Assembly: GCA_023436885.1 (NCBI GenBank) | Contig: JAEZHI010000042.1 | Coordinates: forward strand, 1-64,000 | From: Pseudomonadota bacterium | GTDB taxonomy: Bacteria; Pseudomonadota; Alphaproteobacteria; Rhizobiales; Pleomorphomonadaceae | Reading direction: 5' to 3' | Length of the DNA: 64,000 bases | Shown here: positions 53,325-61,381 of the stretch, in pieces | Layout: every line of letters begins with the position of its first letter | Numbering within the stretch: the stretch's first letter is position 1 | Notes under the pieces: generated by a model | Told to the model about the DNA's origin: nothing | What the model saw: only the letters and a program-made list of their open reading frames with translations | Databases searched by the model: none | Made by a program: the position numbers and the translations under genes

Positions 53325-54088
53325 TGCCAGATCTTCCAGGGGGCCGTTCCAGCGCTCCACAGCGCCTCGAGCTGATTCTTGTCGCGGAGGGTGTCCATCG
53401 CCGCCCAGAAACCGTCGTGCTTCCAGACCGAGAGCTGGCCTTGCGCTGCCAGCCTTTCGAGTGGACCGACCTCCCACACCGTATCGTCGCCCTTGATCAG
53501 ATCCAAGACGCCCGGCTCGCACACGAAGAAGCCACCATTGATCCAGCGGCCATCGCCGCTCGGCTTTTCGACGAAGCTCTGGACCTTGGTGCCGGAAATC
53601 TCGACCGAACCGAACCGCCCCGGCGGCTGGATCGCCGTCACGGTCGCCATGGTCTTCTGACGGCGATGGAAGTCGACGAGGGCGCCGATGTCGACGTTGC
53701 TGACGCCGTCGCCGTAGGTCAGGCAGAAGGTGCCATCGATATAGTCGCGAACACGGCCTATGCGCCCGCCGGTCATCGTCTGCTCGCCGGTATCCACCAG
53801 CGTGACTTTCCACGGCTCGGAATGCCGTTCGTGCACCTGCATGTTGTTGTTCGAAAAATCAAACGTCACGTCCGACATGTGCAGAAAGTAGTTCGCGAAA
53901 TATTCCTTGATCTGGTAGCCCTTGTAGCCGCAGCAGATCACGAACTCATTGACGCCATACTGGCCATAAAGCTTCATGATGTGCCAGAGAATCGGACGAC
54001 CGCCGATCTCGATCATCGGCTTGGGGCGGAGATGCGACTCCTCGCTGATCCTCGTACCCAGTCCGCCCGCAAGAATAACCGCTTTCAT
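53321..54088 (-). CDS. rfbF: Glucose-1-phosphate cytidylyltransferase
   Basis: The 255-residue nucleotidyltransferase matches RfbF/DdhA: AVILAGGLGTRISEES, LRPKPMIEIGGRPILWHIMK, FVICCGYKGYQIKEYF and CLTYGDGVSNVDI. It makes CDP-glucose from CTP and glucose-1-phosphate. It is the first gene of the leftward CDP-sugar operon, with a 335-base upstream gap. The ATG at 54088 gives the family start. Confidence 0.96.
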   Translation of the reverse strand: MKAVILAGGLGTRISEESHLRPKPMIEIGGRPILWHIMKLYGQYGVNEFVICCGYKGYQIKEYFANYFLHMSDVTFDFSNNNMQVHERHSEPWKVTLVDTGEQTMTGGRIGRVRDYIDGTFCLTYGDGVSNVDIGALVDFHRRQKTMATVTAIQPPGRFGSVEISGTKVQSFVEKPSGDGRWINGGFFVCEPGVLDLIKGDDTVWEVGPLERLAAQGQLSVWKHDGFWAAMDTLRDKNQLEALWSAGTAPWKIWQ

Positions 54089-54423
54089 TATGTCGCCGCC
54101 GCTTTCGAAGGATCTCGAAAGGCCCCCTCCTGGCCGCCGGACTTTTAGCACGCTGGCCGAAATTGTTTCAACATGTTGGCTTTGTTTCCAACCGACGATG
54201 TAAGGATGAGCGTCAAAAGGCGACAGTTATGACCTAAGTGCGGAGCCAAGAGCAAATCTGACGGCGAACTCTTGTGTGTGCCCGCTGGACAAACCCTAGG
54301 CGAACAACGCTTTTACCAACTTACGCTTGAAAACTCGATGTTATAATTGATCATTCTGCGGCCTGGAAGAATCGGACGACAGCAGCTGATCGAGACGCGA
54401 CAAAGGGAGCGAAAGGTAGAATC
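54089..54423. other. Divergent non-coding region inside the polysaccharide locus
   Basis: This 335-base gap separates the leftward rfbF operon from a rightward glycosyltransferase. It holds no gene. It contains the perfect palindrome CAACATGTTG (54169-54178) and a consensus -10 box TATAAT at 54342-54347 facing right, with no convincing -35. It marks the start of a stretch visibly richer in A and T than the rest. Confidence 0.5.
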
Positions 54424-55473
54424 TTGGAACGCATCGAGATGAAGGACTGGGAGCCCTATCCCGGCGTCCTGGAGATTGGACAAAGGTACAAGGTAACAGC
54501 TTTCATCCGATCGTACCTACTGCTTGGAAAGCGCTTCGCAAGGCCCCCCGAAGACGTGCAGCCAAGCTTGTTTAGCTACAAAGAAAAGCCATTCAGACCC
54601 CTCGAGGCGGGGGACATACCGTTGGTAACCCAGATCAGAAATGCGCGAAGATACCTTCCCTCGTTTCTGGAGCATTACAGAAATCTCGGTGTAACCAGGT
54701 TCATCTTTGTAGACGACCGCTCCTCGGACGGAAGCTTGGAGTACCTTGAAACGGTCGAGGACGCCGATCTCTACCAAAGCCGGCTTAGCTACATGGAGTC
54801 GAACCGGGGAATCTTGTTCAAGGAAGAGGTCGTCCGAACCTACGGGAGAAACAGATGGTGGGTGTTCGTCGATATCGATGAATATCTTGTCTATGACGGC
54901 ATCGAGAAACATGGCCTGCGAGATGTCATCCACGCCCTCGAGAAGCGGCGGCTGACACGTTTACTCGCCCCACTTCTCGACATGTACCCCACTGGCAACA
55001 TCCAGCATGCGCACTTCGACGGATCGGACTCCAAAATGCCTTGGGAAGTAGCTTCGGCGTTCGACCGCTCTGGCTACTTCATTCGGTTTCGGGGCAAGGA
55101 CTGGGAAATCCGCGGCGGCGTCCGCTATCGTGTTTTTGGAAACTGGGTTGAATTAGCCAAGTATCCACTGATGTATGTGGTGGATGGAGATTACTTTAGA
55201 AGCATCCATTATCCGCGACCGTACTACGGCAACTCGACCCCGGTCCTTGGCAACCTACTACATTTCAAGTTTTTTGATGACTACGAAAAATTCATAAGAA
55301 CCGCTGCGCAGGAAGGCCGATATTTTGAGGGAGCAAAACATTACAAGGTGGCCTTGGACCGAATAGAGCAAGGGGACATGGAATTTTATCAAACAGACAT
55401 ATCCGAGGAATTCAGCGGACCACAGCAACTGAGAGAACTCGGCTTCTTCAAGTCGCTGTTTTACGATGAATAA
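54424..55473 (+). CDS. Glycosyltransferase family 2/92-like
   Basis: The 349-residue protein resembles the Glyco_tranf_2_4/GT92 group: NARRYLPSFLEHYRNLGVTR, FIFVDDRSSDGSLEYL and the metal motif WVFVDIDEYLVYDG. A later LHFKFFDDYEKFI block is typical. The start is a TTG with AAAGG eight bases upstream; the ATG at 54439 is an alternative. Its base composition is AT-richer than most of the window, suggesting recent acquisition. The transferred sugar is unknown. Confidence 0.83.
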   Translation: MERIEMKDWEPYPGVLEIGQRYKVTAFIRSYLLLGKRFARPPEDVQPSLFSYKEKPFRPLEAGDIPLVTQIRNARRYLPSFLEHYRNLGVTRFIFVDDRSSDGSLEYLETVEDADLYQSRLSYMESNRGILFKEEVVRTYGRNRWWVFVDIDEYLVYDGIEKHGLRDVIHALEKRRLTRLLAPLLDMYPTGNIQHAHFDGSDSKMPWEVASAFDRSGYFIRFRGKDWEIRGGVRYRVFGNWVELAKYPLMYVVDGDYFRSIHYPRPYYGNSTPVLGNLLHFKFFDDYEKFIRTAAQEGRYFEGAKHYKVALDRIEQGDMEFYQTDISEEFSGPQQLRELGFFKSLFYDE

Positions 55474-55518
55474 GAATTATATGCGCGCACGAGCGAAGTG
55501 TTGGGCGGAGGGGCATTT

Positions 55519-56223
55519 ATGAGGAAGTTTTGGATCAGCACACAGCTTAGGCTGCGCAAACTGACGCGGCTTACAAAGGTTAGAATTGACGGAGTCCGGA
55601 TCGACATTGCACCGGAATACACGCCAAAGTTCATCGCTCGAGCCATTCTGGACAAGGCCTACGAGGGGCCTGAGCGCGCGATTGTAAAAAGGGTGCTTCG
55701 ACCGGGAATGGCCGTTGTCGAAATTGGAGCAGGACTCGGTGTTGTGGGGTTAGTTGCCGCTCGGTTGGCAAGAGACGGCAGCGTTACGTCATATGAGGCT
55801 AATCCGGATCTGGAAAGCATCATTCGTCACAACTATTCTCTGAACAGGATCGCACCAACACTCAACATGCGGGCAGTGACGTCCGACGGACAGCCAATAA
55901 CGTTTTATCGCGACGACAATATCGTCTCGTCGAGCCTCCTCAACAGGGACACGGATGCCGTTCCAATTGTCGTTGAAAGCGTTCGCTTTCGCGACATCGT
56001 CGCAAATAAAAAACCCGACGTCTTGATTATGGATGTAGAGGGTGCCGAAGTCTCGTTGCTCAGCGAAACCAATCTCGAAGGTATTCACCACATCATTGCA
56101 GAGCTTCACCCTCATATAGTTGGTAAAGATGTTATTGATCAACTAATAAAAACGGTCGAAGGAATGGGATTCTATGTAGAGGAACAGATTAAGATGACAG
56201 TGCATTTCCAAAGAAGCGTTTAA
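55519..56223 (+). CDS. FkbM-family methyltransferase
   Basis: The 234-residue SAM methyltransferase shows the FkbM pattern: VVEIGAGLGVVGLVAARLA (SAM loop), VTSYEANPDLESIIRHNY, and VLIMDVEGAEVSLLSE. It probably O-methylates a sugar in the surface glycan. GGAGGGG lies just upstream of the ATG at 55519. The coding sequence is AT-rich like the preceding glycosyltransferase, so the two probably came together. Confidence 0.88.
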   Translation: MRKFWISTQLRLRKLTRLTKVRIDGVRIDIAPEYTPKFIARAILDKAYEGPERAIVKRVLRPGMAVVEIGAGLGVVGLVAARLARDGSVTSYEANPDLESIIRHNYSLNRIAPTLNMRAVTSDGQPITFYRDDNIVSSSLLNRDTDAVPIVVESVRFRDIVANKKPDVLIMDVEGAEVSLLSETNLEGIHHIIAELHPHIVGKDVIDQLIKTVEGMGFYVEEQIKMTVHFQRSV

Positions 56224-56225
56224 TT

Positions 56226-57011
56226 TCAAGAATCGACTTGCTTACGCCTCTCCTCCCACGTCATGGCAATCCTCAGCGCCCGCCCTGCGCTGAGGCTGAC
56301 GGCGATCACAAAACCCTCGGCGCCGACGGCGAACAGGCGGCGGATGAAATAGTTTTTGAAGAAGAACCATACGGGATCGGCGATCAGGCGAGCGATGGAT
56401 GGGTTGCGTCCCTTGGCGACCCAGTCACGCGCCGAAAGCTCGCTGTAGCTGCGGATCTTGTCCCACATGTGGGCGAAGGATTTCATGGATATGTGGGAGA
56501 CATCGCCCGTCAGAACCTCCGGCTTGCTCCCGTCGCGGATCTCCACCTTGTCATGGACGGCGCTCGACTTGAAGCCGGCCCGGCGCCGATCATAAAGACG
56601 CGGCGTCACATTGGTCGGATTGAACAGACCCGGCTGAAGGCTCGTCGCAAGGCGGCTCACGTGCCGGATCCGCAACGAGTAGGCAGCAACGCGTTCCGCT
56701 TCCGGCTTGGCAAACACCGAAGCGATCGATGCCTTAACCTCGTCGAGCAGAACTTCGTCGGCGTCGAGGTTCAGCACCCAGTCGTAGCGACACAGTCCCT
56801 CGGCATACACCTTCTGCTCGCCGAAGCCTGTCCAGTCGCGGTGATAGACGCGGCTTGTGTAGCGGCGTGCGATATCAAGCGTGCCATCGGTCGAGCCGCT
56901 GTCGACGATCACCAGATCGTCCGTCAACCCATCGAGCGCTTGCAGCACCAGCTCCAGCCGATCGGCTTCATCCTTGCAGATCAGAAAGACGGAAAGGGGC
57001 AAAGGCGACAT
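56226..57011 (-). CDS. Glycosyltransferase family 2, WaaE/KdtX-like
   Basis: The 261-residue GT-A enzyme resembles lipopolysaccharide core beta-1,4-glucosyltransferases (WaaE): LSVFLICKDEADRLELVLQA, LVIVDSGSTDGTLDIARRY, the metal motif LNLDADEVL and the DKVEIRDGSKPEVLTGD/HISM region. The C-terminal helix is hydrophobic/amphipathic (VWFFFKNYFIRRLF), likely for membrane attachment. GAGGA lies seven to eight bases before the ATG at 57011; an ATG at 57032 is possible. It ends two bases from the convergent FkbM gene. Confidence 0.9.
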   Translation of the reverse strand: MSPLPLSVFLICKDEADRLELVLQALDGLTDDLVIVDSGSTDGTLDIARRYTSRVYHRDWTGFGEQKVYAEGLCRYDWVLNLDADEVLLDEVKASIASVFAKPEAERVAAYSLRIRHVSRLATSLQPGLFNPTNVTPRLYDRRRAGFKSSAVHDKVEIRDGSKPEVLTGDVSHISMKSFAHMWDKIRSYSELSARDWVAKGRNPSIARLIADPVWFFFKNYFIRRLFAVGAEGFVIAVSLSAGRALRIAMTWEERRKQVDS

Positions 57012-57172
57012 GAAAGGATCCTCGACGGGCAAATTGCGGCTGTCCTATCACGCGCTGCCGGTGGGCGGAACCATCGGTTGACAGAAGCGGAGAGCGCTTC
57101 TTTTCAAAAGTACGATGCGCTAAGTGAGACGTAGTCAAGCCACTTAAAGAGCGACCTCCCGAGGAGTTCAGG

Positions 57173-58243
57173 ATGCACCTGATGCTGACGCAGTGCTTTC
57201 CGCCGAAACTCGGGGGCATTGAGAACATGATGGGTGGCTTGGCCGAAGCGATCGCTGCATCGGGCGCCGAACTTCTGGTGCTCGCCGACGGCACGGCCGA
57301 CCAGCCCGAGAGGCCGGCTTACAAGATCCGCCGCTATGGCGGATTCAAGCCAATCCGACGCTGGCTGAAGGCGCGAGCCGCCGAAGGTGTGGTCCGCGCC
57401 GGCAAGGTAGAGACGATCTTTGCCGACAGCTGGAAAAGCCTAGAGCGATTTAGGCCGTCCGGCCAACACGTGGTGTGCCTCGCCCACGGCATGGAGTTTC
57501 CGCCTCACCCCTCCGAGACCAAGGCGGCACGCATTCGCGACGCCCTCGCCAAGGCAACCCGCGTCGTCGCCAACTCCCGGTATACGGCATCGCTGGCAGC
57601 CCCCTATGTCGACGCCGGGCGTCTCGCGGTCATCACGCCGCCCATCGAACCACAACCGGCCGCCGACCCGACCGCGATTGACGACCTCAGGAAAAAGTTC
57701 GGCGCAGGACCAACCATCGCCTCTCTTTGTCGCCTGGAACCGCGCAAGGGCATTGACCGACTGATCGAAGCCGTGGGTTCGCGCCCAGCCTTTTCGGAGG
57801 CTCGCCTGCTGATCGCCGGCGATGGGCCGGACAGGGCTCGGCTGGAAGATCTGGCCCGGTCGTCGCCGGCGGCGGCCAACATCCACTTTCTCGGCCGCGT
57901 CGATGCGCGGCAAAAGGCGGCACTTCTCGCTCTGACGGATGTCTTTGCCATGCCTACCCGCCGCGAGGGGGCATCAGTGGAGGGCTTCGGCATCGTCTAT
58001 CTGGAAGCCGGCTGGTACGGCAAGCCGTCGCTGGGCGGCATCGATGGCGGCGCCTCTGACGCCATCAAGGATGGCGAAACCGGCCTGCTCTGCGACGGCG
58101 CGAACCTTGACGATGTTGCGGCCGCGTTGGAGCGGCTTCTTTCCGACGCTGACCTGCGCGCACGTCTGGGGGCTGCGGCGGAGCAACATGCACACTCGCA
58201 AATCTGGGCTTTGAAACTGCGCGATTATCTGCCTACGGGATGA
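57173..58243 (+). CDS. Glycosyltransferase family 4
   Basis: The 356-residue GT-B enzyme has an N-terminal LTQCFPPKLGGIENMMGGLAE loop, the donor domain IASLCRLEPRKGIDRLIEAV, LLIAGDGPDRARLE, and the EX7E-like motif EGASVEGFGIVYLEAGWYGK. GGAG precedes the ATG. It starts the rightward group with another family 4 enzyme and the ELM1-like gene, and is likely to act in lipopolysaccharide core assembly. Confidence 0.92.
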   Translation: MHLMLTQCFPPKLGGIENMMGGLAEAIAASGAELLVLADGTADQPERPAYKIRRYGGFKPIRRWLKARAAEGVVRAGKVETIFADSWKSLERFRPSGQHVVCLAHGMEFPPHPSETKAARIRDALAKATRVVANSRYTASLAAPYVDAGRLAVITPPIEPQPAADPTAIDDLRKKFGAGPTIASLCRLEPRKGIDRLIEAVGSRPAFSEARLLIAGDGPDRARLEDLARSSPAAANIHFLGRVDARQKAALLALTDVFAMPTRREGASVEGFGIVYLEAGWYGKPSLGGIDGGASDAIKDGETGLLCDGANLDDVAAALERLLSDADLRARLGAAAEQHAHSQIWALKLRDYLPTG

Positions 58244-58379
58244 GCTCACGGCTCGCCTCGAAGCCCACGAACCGGTGCTGGGTAAAAAGCACAATGCCTT
58301 TGCACTTCCAAACGTTAAAATCGTGGATTTGCCGCCACCGGCCGGCCTATAAAGGATCACCTCAAGCTCCGGATGCCCC

Positions 58380-59516
58380 ATGACCTTGCCACGTGTCTTG
58401 CAACTGGTTCCCGCCCTTGGTGACGGCGGGGTTGAACGGTCCACTGTCGAGATGGTCGGATACCTTCGCGAAAAGGGCATTCCCAACTTTGTGGTCAGCG
58501 CTGGCGGCGATCTGGTTTCCAGCGTCCAGGCCGACGGTGCCATCCACGTCCCCATTCCGGTCGGCCGCAAGTCGCCAACGGCAATCCTGCGCCACGCCTA
58601 TATGGTGTCCCAACTGATCGATCGCGAAGAGATCGACATCGTCCACGCACGGAGCCGTGCGCCGGCCTGGGTCGGCTTCCTGGCATCGCACATGGCTCGC
58701 CGCCGTTGTCATTTCCTCACCACCTTCCACGGTGTCTACGGTCATAACAACGCGCTGAAGCGGCTCTACAATCAGATCATGCTGCGCGGTCAGCTGGTGA
58801 TCGCCAATTCCGAGTTCATCCGAGACCATATCGAAACCGTCTACGGCTTTCCGGCGAACCGCATCGTGGTGGCCGCGCGCGGCATCGAACCGTCGCTGTT
58901 CGAACCGGCCAGCATTTCCAGGCAGCAAAGGACAGATATCCGTCGTTCCTTTGCGATCAAGGACGGCGAGCCGATGTTGGTCATGGTCGGCCGGGTCACC
59001 GGGTGGAAGGGTCATCTCGTCCTTGTCGATGCACTCGCCCGCCTCACCGACCGCCCCTGGCGCCTCGTCCTCGCGGGCAGCGGCAACGAGCGGACGATCG
59101 CCGACCTCGAGGCTCGCATCCGCGGATACGGTCTTTCCGAGCGGATCATTCTCGCCGGCAGCCGCCGCGACGTGCCGGTGCTGCTCGCCACTGCCGACCT
59201 CGCCTTCTCGGCTTCGACGGAACCAGAGGCTTTCGGCCGTGCAGTCATCGAGGCGGAAGCGATGGAAACGCCGGTGATTGCCACCGATCACGGCGGCAGC
59301 CGCGAGACCGTGCTGCCCGGCCGGACCGGATGGCTCGTCAAACCCGGCGATGCGGGTGCCATGGCTGATGCCATCGCCGAGGCACTCTCGCACCCTGAGC
59401 GTCTTCCTGAAATGGGCAAGGCAGGTCGCGCTTACGTGTTGGAAAACTTCACGACGGCACGCATGCTGGAGCGCGAGTTTTCGGCCTACACTCGCTTGAT
59501 GGGCACGGCTTCATGA
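58380..59516 (+). CDS. Glycosyltransferase family 4
   Basis: The 378-residue GT-B enzyme begins LPRVLQLVPALGDGGVERSTVEM, the loop typical of lipopolysaccharide core transferases. The donor domain has MLVMVGRVTGWKGHLVLVDAL and the EX7E motif PEAFGRAVIEAEAMETPVIA. It overlaps the ELM1-like gene by 4 bases, so the two are co-translated. The 136-base gap to the preceding transferase shows no other gene. Confidence 0.93.
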   Translation: MTLPRVLQLVPALGDGGVERSTVEMVGYLREKGIPNFVVSAGGDLVSSVQADGAIHVPIPVGRKSPTAILRHAYMVSQLIDREEIDIVHARSRAPAWVGFLASHMARRRCHFLTTFHGVYGHNNALKRLYNQIMLRGQLVIANSEFIRDHIETVYGFPANRIVVAARGIEPSLFEPASISRQQRTDIRRSFAIKDGEPMLVMVGRVTGWKGHLVLVDALARLTDRPWRLVLAGSGNERTIADLEARIRGYGLSERIILAGSRRDVPVLLATADLAFSASTEPEAFGRAVIEAEAMETPVIATDHGGSRETVLPGRTGWLVKPGDAGAMADAIAEALSHPERLPEMGKAGRAYVLENFTTARMLEREFSAYTRLMGTAS

Positions 59517-60493
59517 CCCCCTCGCCTTCGGTCTGGATCCTGACCGACGGCAAGGCCGGCGACGAGCAACCGCTTGCCGGCATCGCCGATGCGATGGGCG
59601 TCATACCGGAATTCCGCCGTGTCAAGCCGCGTAGGTTATTTGCCCTTCTGATGCCTTGGGGACCGATCGACTGTCGAGACTGGCCGAGCCGTTTTGGTTC
59701 GCCGATCGCCCCGCCCTATCCCGACATCTGCCTTGCCACCGGCCGGCGCGCCGTCGCCTATTTGCGACAGCTGAAGCGCTTGTCCCCGACCACCTGTACC
59801 GTATTGTTCAAGGACCCGCGGACACGCCGCCATGGGGCCGATCTCGTCATCGTGCAGGCCCACGACAAACTGCGTGGTCCACAGGTCAAGGTGGTAACGA
59901 CCGCACCCAATCGCCTGACGCCATCCCGGCTCGACGCAATCCGCTCTGATCCTCCCGCCGATCTCGTAGCTCTATCGTCCCCTCGCCTTGCAGTGCTTGT
60001 GGGAGGAAACAGCCGTCACCACCAATTCAGCTCCATGGACGTTGCCCGGCTCATCGCCGGGCTGGAACAGAGGATCGCAGACGGCGCCGCGCTGATGATC
60101 ACCGCGTCGCGGCGTACGCCACCGGTGCTGGCCGCCGCGCTGAGATCTCTGGCTGAAAACCATGATCGCGTCGTTTTCTGGAATGGCGAAGGGACCAACC
60201 CGCTCGCCGCCTATATGGCGCTGGCCGACGAGCTGATCGTCACGGCCGACTCCACGAACATGATCGGTGAGGCGGCGTCCACCGGTCATCCGATTCAGAT
60301 CTTCCACCCAACGGGCGGTCATCGAAAAATCGCAAGCTTCATCGACCTCCTCCGCCAAGACGCCTGCATTGGCAGCTTTCCCGACGCACCGGTGACCGGC
60401 AGCTACCTGCCAATCAATTCAACAAACGACATCGCGGAAGCCGTGCTCGCAGCCTGGCAAGGGATGCAAGACGGAGGTCGGGGGCGGCGATGA
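59513..60493 (+). CDS. ELM1/GtrOC1-like glycosyltransferase-fold protein (DUF1022)
   Basis: The 326-residue protein matches the ELM1 family, named for plant mitochondrial fission protein ELM1 and common in alphaproteobacteria: WILTDGKAGDEQPLAGIADA, LVIVQAHDKLRGPQVKVV, LAVLVGGNSRHHQFS, VFWNGEGTNPLAAYMALADE and TADSTNMIGEAASTG. The fold is glycosyltransferase-like (GT-B type), but the bacterial reaction is not established. Coupling to a family 4 transferase supports a role in envelope glycan or lipid-A core synthesis. Confidence 0.88.
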   Translation: MTPSPSVWILTDGKAGDEQPLAGIADAMGVIPEFRRVKPRRLFALLMPWGPIDCRDWPSRFGSPIAPPYPDICLATGRRAVAYLRQLKRLSPTTCTVLFKDPRTRRHGADLVIVQAHDKLRGPQVKVVTTAPNRLTPSRLDAIRSDPPADLVALSSPRLAVLVGGNSRHHQFSSMDVARLIAGLEQRIADGAALMITASRRTPPVLAAALRSLAENHDRVVFWNGEGTNPLAAYMALADELIVTADSTNMIGEAASTGHPIQIFHPTGGHRKIASFIDLLRQDACIGSFPDAPVTGSYLPINSTNDIAEAVLAAWQGMQDGGRGRR

Positions 60494-60511
60494 AGTGCGG
60501 TCACATCCGGC

Positions 60512-61369
60512 TTACCGCTTGGCGAACTCCGCCTTGTATTTTTCCTGTGTGGTCGCGATGTCGCAGGCTGCAAGTTTCTGGCGTTGTCCAATCTGGATAC
60601 CGGCCGGAGCGACGATGGTCTTGAGACCGACAGTCTTTGCGAAAGCGTCTTCGCCGTAGTGGAAGATCGAGTCGTAGCAATAGGCGTCGGTGTTGGCATA
60701 GATCGCGGGCTTCGGCACGAAGTTTCCTTCGGCCCCCTTGGCAACGTTTTCCATATGAATGGTCACGTAGTGATCACGATCTGTCCGCATTTGCTCGTGC
60801 GTATGGCCGAGCACATGCCCGATCTCGTGGGCAACATTTCCGGTCGTACAGTTATCGGCCAGTTTGACCATCTGGCGGCCGCCGCTGTAGCCGACGGCCG
60901 ATTGGCAGACATCCGATCGAACGAATTTGACATATACGGGGTCGGTAGCCGGCACTTCCTTGAAGCGAATATCGGTCGCCGCCTCCCACATCTTGATGGC
61001 CTCCTTGACGCGGCTGGGATTGGGCAGGCCTGGATCGATGACATAGGGCACGATGCCCTTGGGCCAAAGAAACTTGCCGATGCGGAATAGCCCTTGCAGC
61101 GAAGTGCCTTCCACCGCCTGCACGGATGGCAGAGCACCGGCGCGGAGCAGGTCGAGGCCATTGCCGATCAGGATGTCGCCTTCGACAACACCATCGCCCG
61201 TGGGCGTGATTACGTAGTCAAGCACCTGATCGCCGACCTTGACCTCCGCAGCCGCGGTCTCAACGCCGCGTGGTTGTTCGTTGGCGGCCTCGGACCAAGC
61301 CGGATCCTCTGCCAGAGCCGGGACGATCATGGTGAAGAGCAGTCCTGTGACCAGCCAAATCCTTCGCAT
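60512..61369 (-). CDS. Exported astacin-like (M12A) metallopeptidase
   Basis: The 285-residue precursor has a signal peptide (MRRIWLVTGLLFTMIVPALA). The catalytic domain carries the full astacin zinc motif HEIGHVLGHTHEQMR (HExxHxxGxxHExxR). The Met-turn, normally SxMHY, reads SIFHY, so the conserved methionine is replaced by phenylalanine. The Tyr of the Met-turn region is kept. A pro-segment of about 90 residues precedes the domain. It starts 12 bases after the subtilisin-like gene, in the same operon. Confidence 0.9.
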   Translation of the reverse strand: MRRIWLVTGLLFTMIVPALAEDPAWSEAANEQPRGVETAAAEVKVGDQVLDYVITPTGDGVVEGDILIGNGLDLLRAGALPSVQAVEGTSLQGLFRIGKFLWPKGIVPYVIDPGLPNPSRVKEAIKMWEAATDIRFKEVPATDPVYVKFVRSDVCQSAVGYSGGRQMVKLADNCTTGNVAHEIGHVLGHTHEQMRTDRDHYVTIHMENVAKGAEGNFVPKPAIYANTDAYCYDSIFHYGEDAFAKTVGLKTIVAPAGIQIGQRQKLAACDIATTQEKYKAEFAKR

Positions 61370-61381
61370 ATGGAGGCCTCC

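Noticed and set aside
53325..53813. N-terminal extension of the CDP-glucose dehydratase
   Set aside because: The added 163 residues are arginine-rich shadow sequence of the cytidylyltransferase gene. The ATG at 53324 fits the family start exactly.
40623..60493. Complete O-antigen export system
   Set aside because: No flippase (Wzx), polymerase (Wzy) or ABC export genes were seen within the locus in this window, so only precursor and transfer steps can be claimed.
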